A stretch of 23,600 nt of DNA. Origin: a virus. The position numbers and the translations under genes were made by a program. A model generated the notes under the pieces. The model searched no databases, was not told the DNA's origin, and worked only from the letters and a program-made list of their open reading frames with translations. The stretch spans positions 1-23,600 of IMG/VR virus record IMGVR_UViG_3300007511_000710; one strand, written 5' to 3'. Below, in pieces: positions 18,001 to 23,600 of the stretch (positions within the stretch are counted from its first letter, which is position 1; every line of letters begins with the position of its first letter).

Positions 18001-18678
18001 GCTAGTAATGCTGTTAGTATTCCTTTAAATGAAGATTATTATTTTTCCAGTCCAAATCTCATTTGTTCGCCAATCAATGAAACAAATGAATTGACTGGCA
18101 ATAAATCTTTAAGGCTTACTATGTCATTGGCTTCAACAAAAGAAAACATTTCACCTGTAGTAGACAGTCAGCGCATGGTAGCAATAGCAGTAAGTAATAG
18201 AATAAACGAGATTGATAGTGCTTCGGATATTAATACAACATTTACAAATTATAATGCTATGACTGCTGCTAAAGGAGATAATAACGCTGCTATCTATGTC
18301 ACTAAAAGAGTCGATCTTAAAAATACAGGCACAGCTTTGAAAGTATATTTTGATGCTGTACAGATGACAGGCTCAGATATTCGTGTACTTTATAAAATAC
18401 AACGATTGGATAGTGATGATGATTTTGATAGTTTGGGTTGGACATTATTTGAAGGATCAAGTGGAACTGCTGATGGGCTTCCAGAATCAGCAGTAGCTGC
18501 ATCAAAGACTCGCGAAGATTTTAAAGAATATACTTTCCTTGCTGGTAAGAAAGTAAATGGATTAGGTGATCCTTTGGATGAATTTAACGCTTTCGCTATT
18601 AAGATTGTAATGCAATCATCTAATAGTTCCTTTGTTCCATTAATTAAAGATTTTAGGGCTATTGCTTTAGCAACATAA
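12052..18678 (+). CDS. Very large DUF4815-type baseplate/tail structural protein (gp10-position)
   Basis: This 2208-residue protein follows gp8 after 14 bases, with AGGA at 12041-12044. The N-terminus (FHRVLFRPGFAVQARELT, about 23-40, then FKEGTIVIPGSVAYD near 59) is the opening of DUF4815 proteins, which are virion structural proteins in marine T4-like phages. The signature region FVLDNGQRPGFYDISRITRL...YFSVDSY lies at about 906-965, with VLDFRPRVLD following near 990. A coiled-coil-like stretch is at about 1097-1131. A second conserved part is at about 1590-1750: VGAWYDPLAQSI, then YCVVVASDTPEYKIWISRLGE and GSLFKSQNASTWT. Two FP-TTG/TAGT...YTGK modules sit near 1400-1475 and 1815-1890, and ITG-type repeats near 95, 473, 843 and 880. 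The position matches T4 genes 9/10, so a peripheral wedge or fibre-attachment role is likely but inferred. No gp9, gp11 or gp12 homologue is recognisable in the window. Confidence 0.82.
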   Translation: MPAKTNFNVSPVWDDYQITDDFHRVLFRPGFAVQARELTTLQSILQNQIEQFGNHMFKEGTIVIPGSVAYDSKYYALKLQSIFGSGTVSTYLDQYDGAIITGATSGVTAKVIGYAAADSTTGDPDTLFIKYQGTGSDNSTVTFTDGENISANKAISSYASDIISATTAATSCNATGSAVKVLAGVYFVRGFMVQNTEQTVILDKYSATPSYRVGWNITETLVSPEVDSTLLDNAQGSSNYAAKGAYRFKLSLTLTKKTLTATDDENFIELVRVKNGLVEQKVKATEYAVIADMIARRTNDESGDYIVKHFDIETREHLDTGTNRGIYTAANGGLESKVALSISPGKAYVDGYEVELQSQSIVPVNKARTTETLLNDFIPATLGQYVKVTNVYGQPDITEVGSTINPFEVVKLYDQQTSSRGSSAGSQIGYARSRVFEYNSGLIGNVAAIHHHYLFDITMFNTVDVSSASTLTTEAVITGSTSGATGVVVAGISGVAQFQIMQQKGEFIAGESWTSSVSTDTAGGTIMAATGTAANKKNFARDVKQIYMDSSAGTAFDYTADISLTESKTLDGVTDASGTTIVGYNTKFTRDLVVGDIIELPTGIGNALEERRVTVISSDRELSVANGVSNAQTSITINRIRAAIQEIKESSLLYRMPKDNIKTLLDSGGATDTTYSYKIQKTGTTNGSGVVTFTLPAGHSWDSPSTGRNYTLTISSAGSGTGAVGDVVDITSTGVVSGSTTLTVTDATILGNAADVVLMGTATIGISTQRSKTSQPMTTKQIQSHTGGGTYQNMYGERLSDADISLSYADAYKLHAVYESKDNSTDAVAPTLTTTGATGTFTTGELITGSVTGAIGRVISDTANTVTYVKVSGTFTALDSITGGTSAKTASVTATTTGDKNITSSFVLDNGQRPGFYDISRITRLPGFQTPIGRLLIVYDYFTHGTGDYFSVDSYTGQVDYKDIPEYSSVTLDVGTLVPAGEFDLSDVLDFRPRVLDQTAPTKSPFAYTVKNFEGTGAIAGNIVVPDDNIRADYSYYLGRNDLLYLTKDGEWITVEGVPAENPEFPATDNANMLVGRMMVPAYTYWPEDVALAYMNNKGFTMKDISKLETRIANLEYSTTLALLEKETESYSILDGDGLDRFKSGFIVDNFYGHGVANSLHPDYGVAVDPENGHGRPIGLQHGVNLIEEATTDATRTSLNYKKSGDIITLPYTEIEEMTQPYASRIESVNPYSVTQWIGNMKLEPDSDIWMDDGRVPAVTVNLEGNYEQMRRELTQSGALGTVWNSWNTTWTGNRRGGSSSFMQRNPNGSGGSRNLVRRVSTWSSSVDVRERRTGVNTRLTERIDNISTGDRVTNVEVVPWMRSRDVDFTVTGLKPKTRVYAFFDGVDVNADVKPIEGTSLSTLLTSNLAKADTTLNVSSTSGFPTTGILGVGDITESDPFGIGNIQQEQVTYTGKTATSFTGISRNTNNTYDEAQNWLSNSPISNESYGNPLITNDVGTLYGRFRIPNTTEKRFRVGQRTFRLTDSSTDSRVSGFVYTSAEKEYMAVGHKQTKQELIMAVRNAEVVRTAVEETRSRTISSSGSSVGAWYDPLAQSIMVDREGGIFVTSVDIFFSHKDDTLPVWVEMRTMVNGYPSGTILPFSKKSLTPSEVNVNATDGTTPTTFTFDSPVYLSNLTEYCVVVASDTPEYKIWISRLGEVDVAANRAISTQPTLGSLFKSQNASTWTASQFEDLKFTLKRASFDTTNTGAFTVVNEAFTRKDDSADKGNGLIPKLTSNPIESVTGQAKVKINLINHAMHDTDNNVEIKGAVSDVNGTLLNGAITNASTTITCDDVTNFPTAGTVKIDKELITYTGKSGTTGLTGCTRGTVNGDGTNTTAAAHDDDSIVELYMFAGIPLIEINKIHTAIADVELDSFTVATTATATSTTTGGGDKLYTTKNVSYDVIQPAIQTMELPNTTVTGQIQTTSGTTAGSTQQSFSRLSASNAVSIPLNEDYYFSSPNLICSPINETNELTGNKSLRLTMSLASTKENISPVVDSQRMVAIAVSNRINEIDSASDINTTFTNYNAMTAAKGDNNAAIYVTKRVDLKNTGTALKVYFDAVQMTGSDIRVLYKIQRLDSDDDFDSLGWTLFEGSSGTADGLPESAVAASKTREDFKEYTFLAGKKVNGLGDPLDEFNAFAIKIVMQSSNSSFVPLIKDFRAIALAT

Positions 18679-18682
18679 TATA

Positions 18683-18916
18683 ATGAAAGCAGTTGAAGGT
18701 AGAACAGATTTAGTAAGAGATCCTAATAGCGGAGCTATTATTAATATTGATTCACAATCACATAAGTCGGCTGTTGATTCTGCCAGAGCAAGAGAACAAT
18801 CTAAAAGACAAATAGAACTCAATAGCATGGACATAAATAATATAAAAGAAGAATTGTCTGATATCAAAGATATGATGAGACAATTGCTTGGGAGAACGTC
18901 AGACGATGGCCGATAG
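18683..18916 (+). CDS. Small coiled-coil protein, conserved hypothetical
   Basis: This 77-residue hydrophilic protein starts 4 bases after the stop of the giant structural gene. No Shine-Dalgarno is obvious, so reinitiation or coupling is likely. It opens MKAVEGRTDLVRDPNSGAII, and residues about 40-70 form a heptad-like helix (IELNSMDINNIKEELSDIKD). It ends with a short charged tail and overlaps the next gene by 11 bases. Proteins with this VRDP-GAIIN start and C-terminal helix occur, as far as I recall, in the structural region of marine T4-like phages. Its function is unknown. A small oligomeric connector or fibre-assembly factor would fit the location and the coiled coil, but this is inference. 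Confidence 0.75.
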   Translation: MKAVEGRTDLVRDPNSGAIINIDSQSHKSAVDSARAREQSKRQIELNSMDINNIKEELSDIKDMMRQLLGRTSDDGR

Positions 18917-20243
18917 AAGTGTAGCAACAACAGATACATTAGAGACATTGCGTAGTACTTATAATAGTACCGCAACCGATGTTGGTGATATTGCAAATAT
19001 TAATGCCACGTTTGCTGGAACTCCTAGTGATTTAGTAGAAGGTGTTGGTTCTAAAGCACATTATACTGGCCAAGCTGATATTGTTACAGTAGGCACTATA
19101 GCTACAGGCACATGGGAAGCAACAGACGTAGCAGTAGCACATGGCGGTACAGGTGCTTCTACCGAATCGGCTGCACGAACAAATCTAGGTGTCGCTATTG
19201 GGTCAGATGTACAAGCATATAACGCTACATTAGATACTGTATCTGCTGGCACTTATGCTGGCGATGATGATATAGTCACAGTAGGTACAATTGGTACTGG
19301 TGTCTGGCAAGGTACTGCTGTTGCTGATACTTATGTTGCTGATGACCTAACAATTAGTGGTGGTACAATAGACAATTCTATTATTGGTGGAACAACAGCC
19401 GCTGCTATTACAGGCACAACTATTACTGGTAATACTTCTGTTACTACTGCACAAGTAGATATTACTGCTCAAGGAGATTTGCGATTACAAGATACTACAG
19501 GTGGTCAATATGTTGCTTTACAAGCGCCAGGTACTGTATCTGCTTCTTGGACAGCAACTTTTCCAGCTGCTGTAGGTTCTACTGGACAAGCATTAAGAAC
19601 TTCGGATGCAAGTGGTACTTTAGAATGGTTTACACCAGAAGTTGGTGATATAACTGGAGTAACTGCTGGCACTGGTCTTTCTGGTGGTGGAACATCAGGT
19701 ACAGTTTCACTAGCAGTAGAGGCATCACAAACACAAATTACAGCATTAGGTACAATTGCAACAGGTACATGGGAAGCAACAGATGTGGCAGTATTACACG
19801 GCGGTACAGGAGCTTCTACCGCATCAGCCGCACGAACAAATTTAGGTGTTGCGATTGGTTCTGATGTTCAGGCTTATGATGCTGATAATGCTGTTACGGA
19901 TGTTGTGCAAACATTTACAGCGGGCCAACGAGGGGAAGTTACAACTCTTACGTCTGCTACCACGGTCGCTATTGATTTAGCCGACTCTAATAATTATGTC
20001 TGTACGATGGGACATAATATTATATTTGACAATCCTACAAATGCTGTAGCAGGACAAAGTGGCTCTATCTTTTTAATACAGGATGGTACAGGAGGTCGAA
20101 CAGGATCATGGGGCGCCAATTGGGATTGGGCTGCAGGCACAGCACCAACACTTACAACCACAGCAGCGGCAGTGGACAGAATAGATTATGTTGTTAGATC
20201 AGCTACAAGTATTCATGCAGTCGCTACATTAAATCTATCGTAG
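18906..20243 (+). CDS. Tail-fibre-like protein with duplicated GGTGAST repeat
   Basis: This is a 445-residue fibre protein. I chose ATG 18906 because GGAGAA (18891-18896) sits at proper spacing; a TTG at 18888 is in frame but lies before that site. The body is rich in G, T, A, S and V. It holds two copies of a 45-residue unit, residues 63-107 and 282-326, each containing TGTWEATDVAV and HGGTGAST-SAARTNLGVAIG, a repeat common in trimeric phage fibres. Residues about 185-265 form another beta-rich segment. The last ~115 residues (from about FTAGQRGEVTTL) form a terminal beta domain containing WDWAAGTAPTLTTTAAAVD and ending SIHAVATLNLS, similar in layout to the end of the 20631 protein. A receptor-binding or distal fibre role is likely. 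Confidence 0.8.
   Translation: MADRSVATTDTLETLRSTYNSTATDVGDIANINATFAGTPSDLVEGVGSKAHYTGQADIVTVGTIATGTWEATDVAVAHGGTGASTESAARTNLGVAIGSDVQAYNATLDTVSAGTYAGDDDIVTVGTIGTGVWQGTAVADTYVADDLTISGGTIDNSIIGGTTAAAITGTTITGNTSVTTAQVDITAQGDLRLQDTTGGQYVALQAPGTVSASWTATFPAAVGSTGQALRTSDASGTLEWFTPEVGDITGVTAGTGLSGGGTSGTVSLAVEASQTQITALGTIATGTWEATDVAVLHGGTGASTASAARTNLGVAIGSDVQAYDADNAVTDVVQTFTAGQRGEVTTLTSATTVAIDLADSNNYVCTMGHNIIFDNPTNAVAGQSGSIFLIQDGTGGRTGSWGANWDWAAGTAPTLTTTAAAVDRIDYVVRSATSIHAVATLNLS
19092..19883 (+). repeat. Two 135-bp intragenic fibre repeats
   Basis: Units at 19092-19226 and 19749-19883 encode nearly the same 45 residues in the same frame. The DNA differs at many third codon positions while the protein is conserved, indicating an old duplication under protein-level selection or import of diverged copies. 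A third, partial unit (VGTIGTGVWQGTAVAD) begins near 19281. Confidence 0.8.
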
Positions 20244-20260
20244 ATTATAGGAAATAAAAA

Positions 20261-20629
20261 ATGCCAGCAAATGATTTTAAAAGTTCAGCATTTGCAAATA
20301 TTGCTATTGATTCTGGTACATATACTACGGCTTATACCGCCTTGGCGGATAAGGAAACAATCCTTTTGGAAGTAGATATTGCGAATACAACATCTTCTGA
20401 TATTACCGTATCCGTTAAAATTAATAAAAACAGAGGCGGTACTGGTGGAACTGATGAAGTATATTTGGTAAAAGGAGCTCCAGTGCCTGTAGGGGGTGCA
20501 TTAAAAGCAGTCAGTGGCCAGAAAATAGTTTTGGAAGGTATAACGGGACAAGGCAATGATGTATTGTTAGTGGCAGCTAGTGCTGCTAATGCGGCGGATT
20601 GTATCGTATCATATTTAGAGGACGTCTAA
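20261..20629 (+). CDS. Small beta-rich virion/tail protein
   Basis: This 122-residue protein has a clear AGGA site (20249-20252) before its ATG. Alternating hydrophobic strands (ETILLEVDIANTTSSDITV, then VYLVKGAPVPVGGALKAV and SGQKIVLEG) and an end in ADCIVSYLEDV indicate a compact beta-sandwich. Small proteins with a KGAPVPVG...SGQKIVLE pattern are frequent beside fibre genes in marine phages, and I take it as a virion decoration or fibre-associated protein. It lies between two fibre-like genes and ends one base before the next start. It has no signal peptide or membrane segment. The exact partner is unknown. Confidence 0.75.
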   Translation: MPANDFKSSAFANIAIDSGTYTTAYTALADKETILLEVDIANTTSSDITVSVKINKNRGGTGGTDEVYLVKGAPVPVGGALKAVSGQKIVLEGITGQGNDVLLVAASAANAADCIVSYLEDV

Positions 20630-20630
20630 A

Positions 20631-21500
20631 ATGTCTGGCGGATATATCGGAACAGCTCCTGCTGATCGTGATCCAGAACTTGGTAATAATGTAATTACCA
20701 CATCTCAAATTGAAGATGATGCTGTAACAGCTGATAAACTAGCTAACTCTATTAATAGTGAGATTTCTGCTAATACAGCAAAGGTAACAAACGCCACACA
20801 TACTGGTGATGTAACAGGGGCAACTGCTCTTACGATTGCAGCGAATGCTGTTGGTGCTAGTGAGTTAGCAGATGATGCTGTGGATACTAATGCAGTTGCT
20901 GATGATGCTATCACTGCTGCAAAGTTAGCCTCCAATGCTGTCGTCGATGCTAGTATTGCTACAGGTGCTGCTATAGATGCTACGAAGATTGCTAACGGAA
21001 CAGTATCTAGTACAGAGTTTCAATATATCAATACTTTATCATCTAATGCACAGACGCAAATATCTGCTACGGTGACAGTAGCTAATGCTGCGTTACCAAA
21101 GGCTGGTGGAACCATGTCAGGTGAAACTATCTTTGCGGATCAGTTGGTGACCCGTCCCGAAATAAAAGATTATTCTGAAACCTACAATGCATCATCTGGT
21201 AGTGGTACGGTTGATCTTGACATTTCAACAGGCAACGTGTTTCAGCATACCGCAAGTGGTGGTAATGTTACGTTTACATTTAGCAATCCACCCGCATCAG
21301 GCAAGGCGGGATCGTTCACGTTGAAATGGATTCAAGACTCGTCGGACAGAACGATCACTTGGCCCGCATCAGTTGATTGGGCGGGAGGCAGTGCGCCGGA
21401 TGTGACGAGCGGATCGGCAAAAGTGGATATGTACGTCTTTACCACTTTCGATGCAGGGACTACTTGGTACGGATTCCAAAGCGGAGCGGATTTGTCGTAA
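20631..21500 (+). CDS. Tail-fibre-like protein with DDA-TADKLA repeats
   Basis: This 289-residue protein has a good AGAGGA site (20617-20622). The N-terminus MSGGYIGTAPADRD leads into Ala/Asp-rich repeats (IEDDAVTADKLANSI at 27-41, then DDAVDTNAVADDAITAAKLA at 81-100 and IDATKIANGTVSSTEF near 115-130), which are typical of trimeric fibre shafts. A linker with LPKAGGTMSGETIF (155-168) is a common fibre junction motif. The C-terminal ~110 residues form a beta domain (FTFSNPPASGKAGSF, then ITWPASVDWAGGSAPDVTS) that parallels the end of the 18906 fibre. From about codon 160 on, GC and C/G-ending codons increase, suggesting the head domain has a different origin from the shaft. The stop overlaps the next start (TAATG, 21498-21502). 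Confidence 0.8.
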   Translation: MSGGYIGTAPADRDPELGNNVITTSQIEDDAVTADKLANSINSEISANTAKVTNATHTGDVTGATALTIAANAVGASELADDAVDTNAVADDAITAAKLASNAVVDASIATGAAIDATKIANGTVSSTEFQYINTLSSNAQTQISATVTVANAALPKAGGTMSGETIFADQLVTRPEIKDYSETYNASSGSGTVDLDISTGNVFQHTASGGNVTFTFSNPPASGKAGSFTLKWIQDSSDRTITWPASVDWAGGSAPDVTSGSAKVDMYVFTTFDAGTTWYGFQSGADLS

Positions 21501-22459
21501 TGCTTTCGGACAGGTTGAAATCCGTTGTCTCGTCTGCGGCAAGCAGGGGTTTGTTTATAGGTGGTGGGAATTGGTCACAAGCCGAGACCACTATGGATTA
21601 CATCGAAATTTCGACTCCCGGTAATGCGACAGATTTTGGTGACTGCACAGGAACTCGCTCTGCTCCCGCTACGAGCAATGGTTCATCGGAACGTGCTATT
21701 TGGGCAGGTGGGTATAACGCTGATAACAGTTATAGAAACGCAATCGAATATGCGACGATAAGTACACCGGGAAACTCTACTGATTTTGGCGATATGGACA
21801 CCACTGTAGTTGCTCTACAGTCTTGTTCAAACGGAACAAATGACCGTGGTATTTTCGCGGGTGGGGCTTCGGGCGGCACACGCAATGCTATTAAGTACGT
21901 CACAATTTCCAGCACGGGTAATGCGGCATCTTTTGGTACGTTATACAACGGATACTACCAGCACACCAATGCGGCTTGTTCAAACGGAACAAATGACCGT
22001 GGAGTGTTTTTTAGCGGTCACGGAACATATAACAGAGGCATCGAATACATAACAATCAGTTCTACAGGCAACGGTGCAGATTTTGGTGACACACTAGCTC
22101 TTCAAGGGTCGGGCAATGCTTTTGGGGTCACTAGCGGGGGTAGTACCTCTAACACCACAGGCGAACGCGGATTGTATTTTGGTGGGTCGTATGCGACTCA
22201 GGTGAACATAATTCAGTACATCACGATCAATAGCGCTGGCAACTCTACTGATTTTGGCGATCTTACAAACGCCCAACACACTATTGGCGGCACTTCAAGT
22301 GGGCAAACTGGCGATACTGCGGTTGTCCCTGCTATGGATACTGGCGGTACTGATTCGTCGATTGATTATTTTACTATTTCTACGACTGGAAATGCGTCTA
22401 CCTTTGGCGATCTTTCGGTCGCTAGGGCGAAACCGGGGGCGACCAGTAATGCCGATTAA
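21500..22459 (+). CDS. Kelch-like beta-propeller adhesin (six repeats)
   Basis: This is a 319-residue protein. I start it at ATG 21500, which overlaps the upstream stop. The open frame extends further upstream (to 21377), but that part is out of frame inside the fibre gene. After a short start (MLSDRLKSVVSSAASRG) it consists of about six ~48-55-residue repeats. Each has RG-xF-GG, then IEY-TIS-TGN-DFGD. The sixth is the most diverged (VVPAMDTGGTDSSIDYFTIS). Such kelch-like repeats fold as beta-propellers and are common at the ends of marine phage fibres, where they probably bind a surface polysaccharide or protein. A 28-bp segment is repeated exactly at 21822-21849 and 21975-22002, one blade apart (153 bases). 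GC is higher than in the baseplate genes. The gene overlaps the next one by 11 bases. Confidence 0.8.
   Translation: MLSDRLKSVVSSAASRGLFIGGGNWSQAETTMDYIEISTPGNATDFGDCTGTRSAPATSNGSSERAIWAGGYNADNSYRNAIEYATISTPGNSTDFGDMDTTVVALQSCSNGTNDRGIFAGGASGGTRNAIKYVTISSTGNAASFGTLYNGYYQHTNAACSNGTNDRGVFFSGHGTYNRGIEYITISSTGNGADFGDTLALQGSGNAFGVTSGGSTSNTTGERGLYFGGSYATQVNIIQYITINSAGNSTDFGDLTNAQHTIGGTSSGQTGDTAVVPAMDTGGTDSSIDYFTISTTGNASTFGDLSVARAKPGATSNAD
21822..22002 (+). repeat. 28-bp direct repeat in propeller gene
   Basis: Identical 28-base segments lie at 21822-21849 and 21975-22002, exactly 153 bases (51 codons, one blade) apart. They encode the CSNGTNDRG junction between blades. In-frame identity makes the gene able to gain or lose a blade by recombination. 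Confidence 0.85.
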
Positions 22460-23246
22460 GCCACTTGCAACGATTGGGGGATTATCAAGTCTTGCGGTTA
22501 TGGACTCAAAGAAGTTGGCAAAAATCTCCGACAAGATGAAGGAGATTGATCGGGCCAATCAAGCGGTTTGTAAACGCAATACTCAAGCAACAGGTCAACT
22601 AATGACCTTGACCATGATGTGTGATGCGCCTTACCGCAGACTGCGCCAAGTGTTAGCGCAGATTGAACAAAAACGGAGTGCTATTGAAGATGCCGCGTTC
22701 AAACTGAGGAAAGAAAAAATCCAAGTCAAACGGTTGCGGGAAAATGGCGACGAGTTAGCGGTTTTAAAAGCCGAACAAATGGAACACAATTTTTTCCGAT
22801 CCCGAAACTACCTTGAGTCTGCGCTCAAAGAACTCGCCACTTACCAAGAGGTGTATGACGAGATCAAACAGGCGCACAACATTCCTGATGATTGGGATGA
22901 ACTCGACTTGGAAAAAGAGGAAATTTCAAATCACATTCGGATGGCATTTCGCAACGGTATCCGCAACGTGATGGCTACTGGCTCATTAGGTCAAGGAACA
23001 ACGGAATATCTTGAGCAGTTTGGAATCCACCCGATCACCGCTTATCAAATGATTAAGCAGTATGTGGATGACTGCGATGCACTGTTAAAAGATGGGAAAG
23101 CACCCACCGTCAACCACCTGTATGACTTTCTGGATCAGTGCGCGGAAAACTTTAAGGATAGCCACAAGGCAGTAATGCGGCGCATCGGGATCAACAATCT
23201 GATTAAGGATGAATATTTAATTCAAGAAATGAGGGACGCAGTATGA
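22449..23246 (+). CDS. Helical/coiled-coil protein of unknown function
   Basis: This 265-residue protein starts at ATG 22449, 11 bases inside the end of the propeller gene, with a G-rich stretch (22435-22439) at ribosome-binding spacing. A longer in-frame reading upstream overlaps the propeller gene out of frame and is not credible. The N-terminus MPIKPLATIGGLSSLAVMD is followed by an almost wholly helical, charged region: residues about 20-160 are K/E/R/Q-rich and likely coiled coil (LRQVLAQIEQKRSAIEDA, about 66-83). The second half contains HNIPDDWDELDLEKEEI and MATGSLGQGTTEYLEQFGI. No membrane segment is visible. It is nested between an adhesin and a chaperone-like gene and shares their higher GC, so it probably belongs to the same fibre cassette, as an assembly factor or virion component. 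I do not recognise the family with confidence. Confidence 0.75.
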   Translation: MPIKPLATIGGLSSLAVMDSKKLAKISDKMKEIDRANQAVCKRNTQATGQLMTLTMMCDAPYRRLRQVLAQIEQKRSAIEDAAFKLRKEKIQVKRLRENGDELAVLKAEQMEHNFFRSRNYLESALKELATYQEVYDEIKQAHNIPDDWDELDLEKEEISNHIRMAFRNGIRNVMATGSLGQGTTEYLEQFGIHPITAYQMIKQYVDDCDALLKDGKAPTVNHLYDFLDQCAENFKDSHKAVMRRIGINNLIKDEYLIQEMRDAV

Positions 23247-23600
23247 ACTACGCACAAACCAACGAAGGCGCGATCACGACTTATCCGTTCACCCTCGCAA
23301 TGCTAAAGGCGCAAAATCCAAACACAGGCTTCCCGAAAAACGCTCTGGCTAATGCTGAGATTCGGGCCGAGTACAACATCGTCGAAGTTACAGAAGTCGC
23401 CGCTCCAGAATCCGACACTCGCAATGCAAACGAAGTGACGCCGATACTGGTAGATGGCGTTTGGACGCAGACTTGGCAACAGACGGTCAAAACAAACGAC
23501 GAATTAGCGTTAGAGGCAGTCAGGAAACGGATTGCGGAGTACGGAACCGCAGAAAGTCAAATCGAATTCATTACAGAAAACGGTCTTGAGGCATGGCAAA
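23243..23600 (+). CDS. Phage tail assembly chaperone-like protein, C-terminus cut by window edge
   Basis: A frame opens at ATG 23243, overlapping the previous stop as ATGA, with GAGGGA (23231-23236) at good spacing. It stays open to the window end, giving 119 codons. The start TTYPFTLAMLKAQNPNTGFP resembles the Y-x-L-x-x-NPNTSFP opening of small tail assembly or tail-fibre assembly chaperones. It is followed by VTPILVDGVWTQTWQQ, which matches their typical V-DG-W-Q-W segment. The C-terminal part is charged and helical (LALEAVRKRIAEYG). Such proteins usually lie directly after the fibre or adhesin they help assemble, which suits the position. This was inferred from motif memory, not an alignment. 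Length and C-terminus are unknown because the gene continues beyond the window. Confidence 0.65.
   Translation, partial: MNYAQTNEGAITTYPFTLAMLKAQNPNTGFPKNALANAEIRAEYNIVEVTEVAAPESDTRNANEVTPILVDGVWTQTWQQTVKTNDELALEAVRKRIAEYGTAESQIEFITENGLEAWQ

Noticed and set aside
18888-18905. TTG at 18888 as start of the first fibre protein
   Set aside because: The ribosome-binding site GGAGAA at 18891-18896 lies after it and is well placed for the ATG at 18906.
19092-19883. Fibre repeats as a CRISPR-like or intergenic array
   Set aside because: There are only two long in-frame coding units with no regular spacers; they encode a known fibre repeat.
21377-21499. Upstream extension of the propeller gene
   Set aside because: It overlaps the end of the second fibre gene in another frame; the ATG at 21500 coupled to that stop is the natural start.
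22254-22448. Upstream extension of the 265-residue protein
   Set aside because: It runs out of frame through the end of the propeller gene; its translation is a shadow of the repeats, and ATG 22449 begins the charged helical protein.

Overview
The window looks like the baseplate and tail-fibre part of a T4-like (Tevenvirinae-type) marine myovirus genome. The core is a one-directional run of T4-style baseplate genes: gp5-like hub, gp25, gp6, gp7-like and gp8. They have the long, repeat-rich architecture typical of cyanophages and other marine T4-like phages rather than of coliphage T4. Most of the window is AT-rich (60-base spot counts of about 32-40% GC), the genes are nearly contiguous, and T4-type late promoter octamers (TATAAATA / GATAAATA) precede three of the genes. 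The host cannot be named from this sequence; a marine bacterium is an inference from the protein families.

Layout. Positions 1-610 (minus strand) hold a four-helix membrane protein with the MotA/TolQ/ExbB channel signature. One base downstream is the start of a second membrane protein with a single N-terminal helix, cut off by the window edge. This divergent pair is the least expected content. Positions 611-701 are the divergent intergenic region with two late promoter motifs pointing right. Positions 702-4394 encode a 1230-residue gp5-like hub with no recognisable lysozyme domain. Two small genes follow: a 77-residue membrane hairpin carrying a natural His6 run, and a 46-residue very basic protein. 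Then come gp25 (4790-5248), gp6 (5248-7149), gp7-like (7149-10598), gp8 (10646-12037) and a 2208-residue DUF4815-type structural protein (12052-18678).

From 18683 on are appendage genes: a 77-residue coiled-coil protein, two tail-fibre-like proteins with related C-terminal domains (18906-20243 and 20631-21500), and a small beta-rich virion protein between them. After these come a six-repeat kelch-like adhesin (21500-22459), a 265-residue coiled-coil protein of unknown role and the start of a tail-assembly-chaperone-like protein that runs off the right edge. Base composition and codon choice shift to higher GC inside the second fibre gene (about 21,110-21,180). This suggests the distal adhesin cassette was acquired separately, or that the contig is joined there.

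How the genes work together. gp5 forms the central spike/hub, gp25/gp6/gp7/gp8 form the wedges around it, the DUF4815 protein is probably a peripheral baseplate or fibre-attachment component, and the downstream genes supply receptor-binding fibres and their assembly factors. Short peptide modules (GE-x-ITG-x-TSGAT, FPTAGT...YTGK...TG-x-xRG and G-x-GYT-x-G) recur across gp7, gp8 and the DUF4815 protein, pointing to domain shuffling among neighbouring structural genes. I saw no tRNA, rRNA, CRISPR array, insertion sequence or convincing rho-independent terminator. No gene-free stretch exceeds 300 bases.
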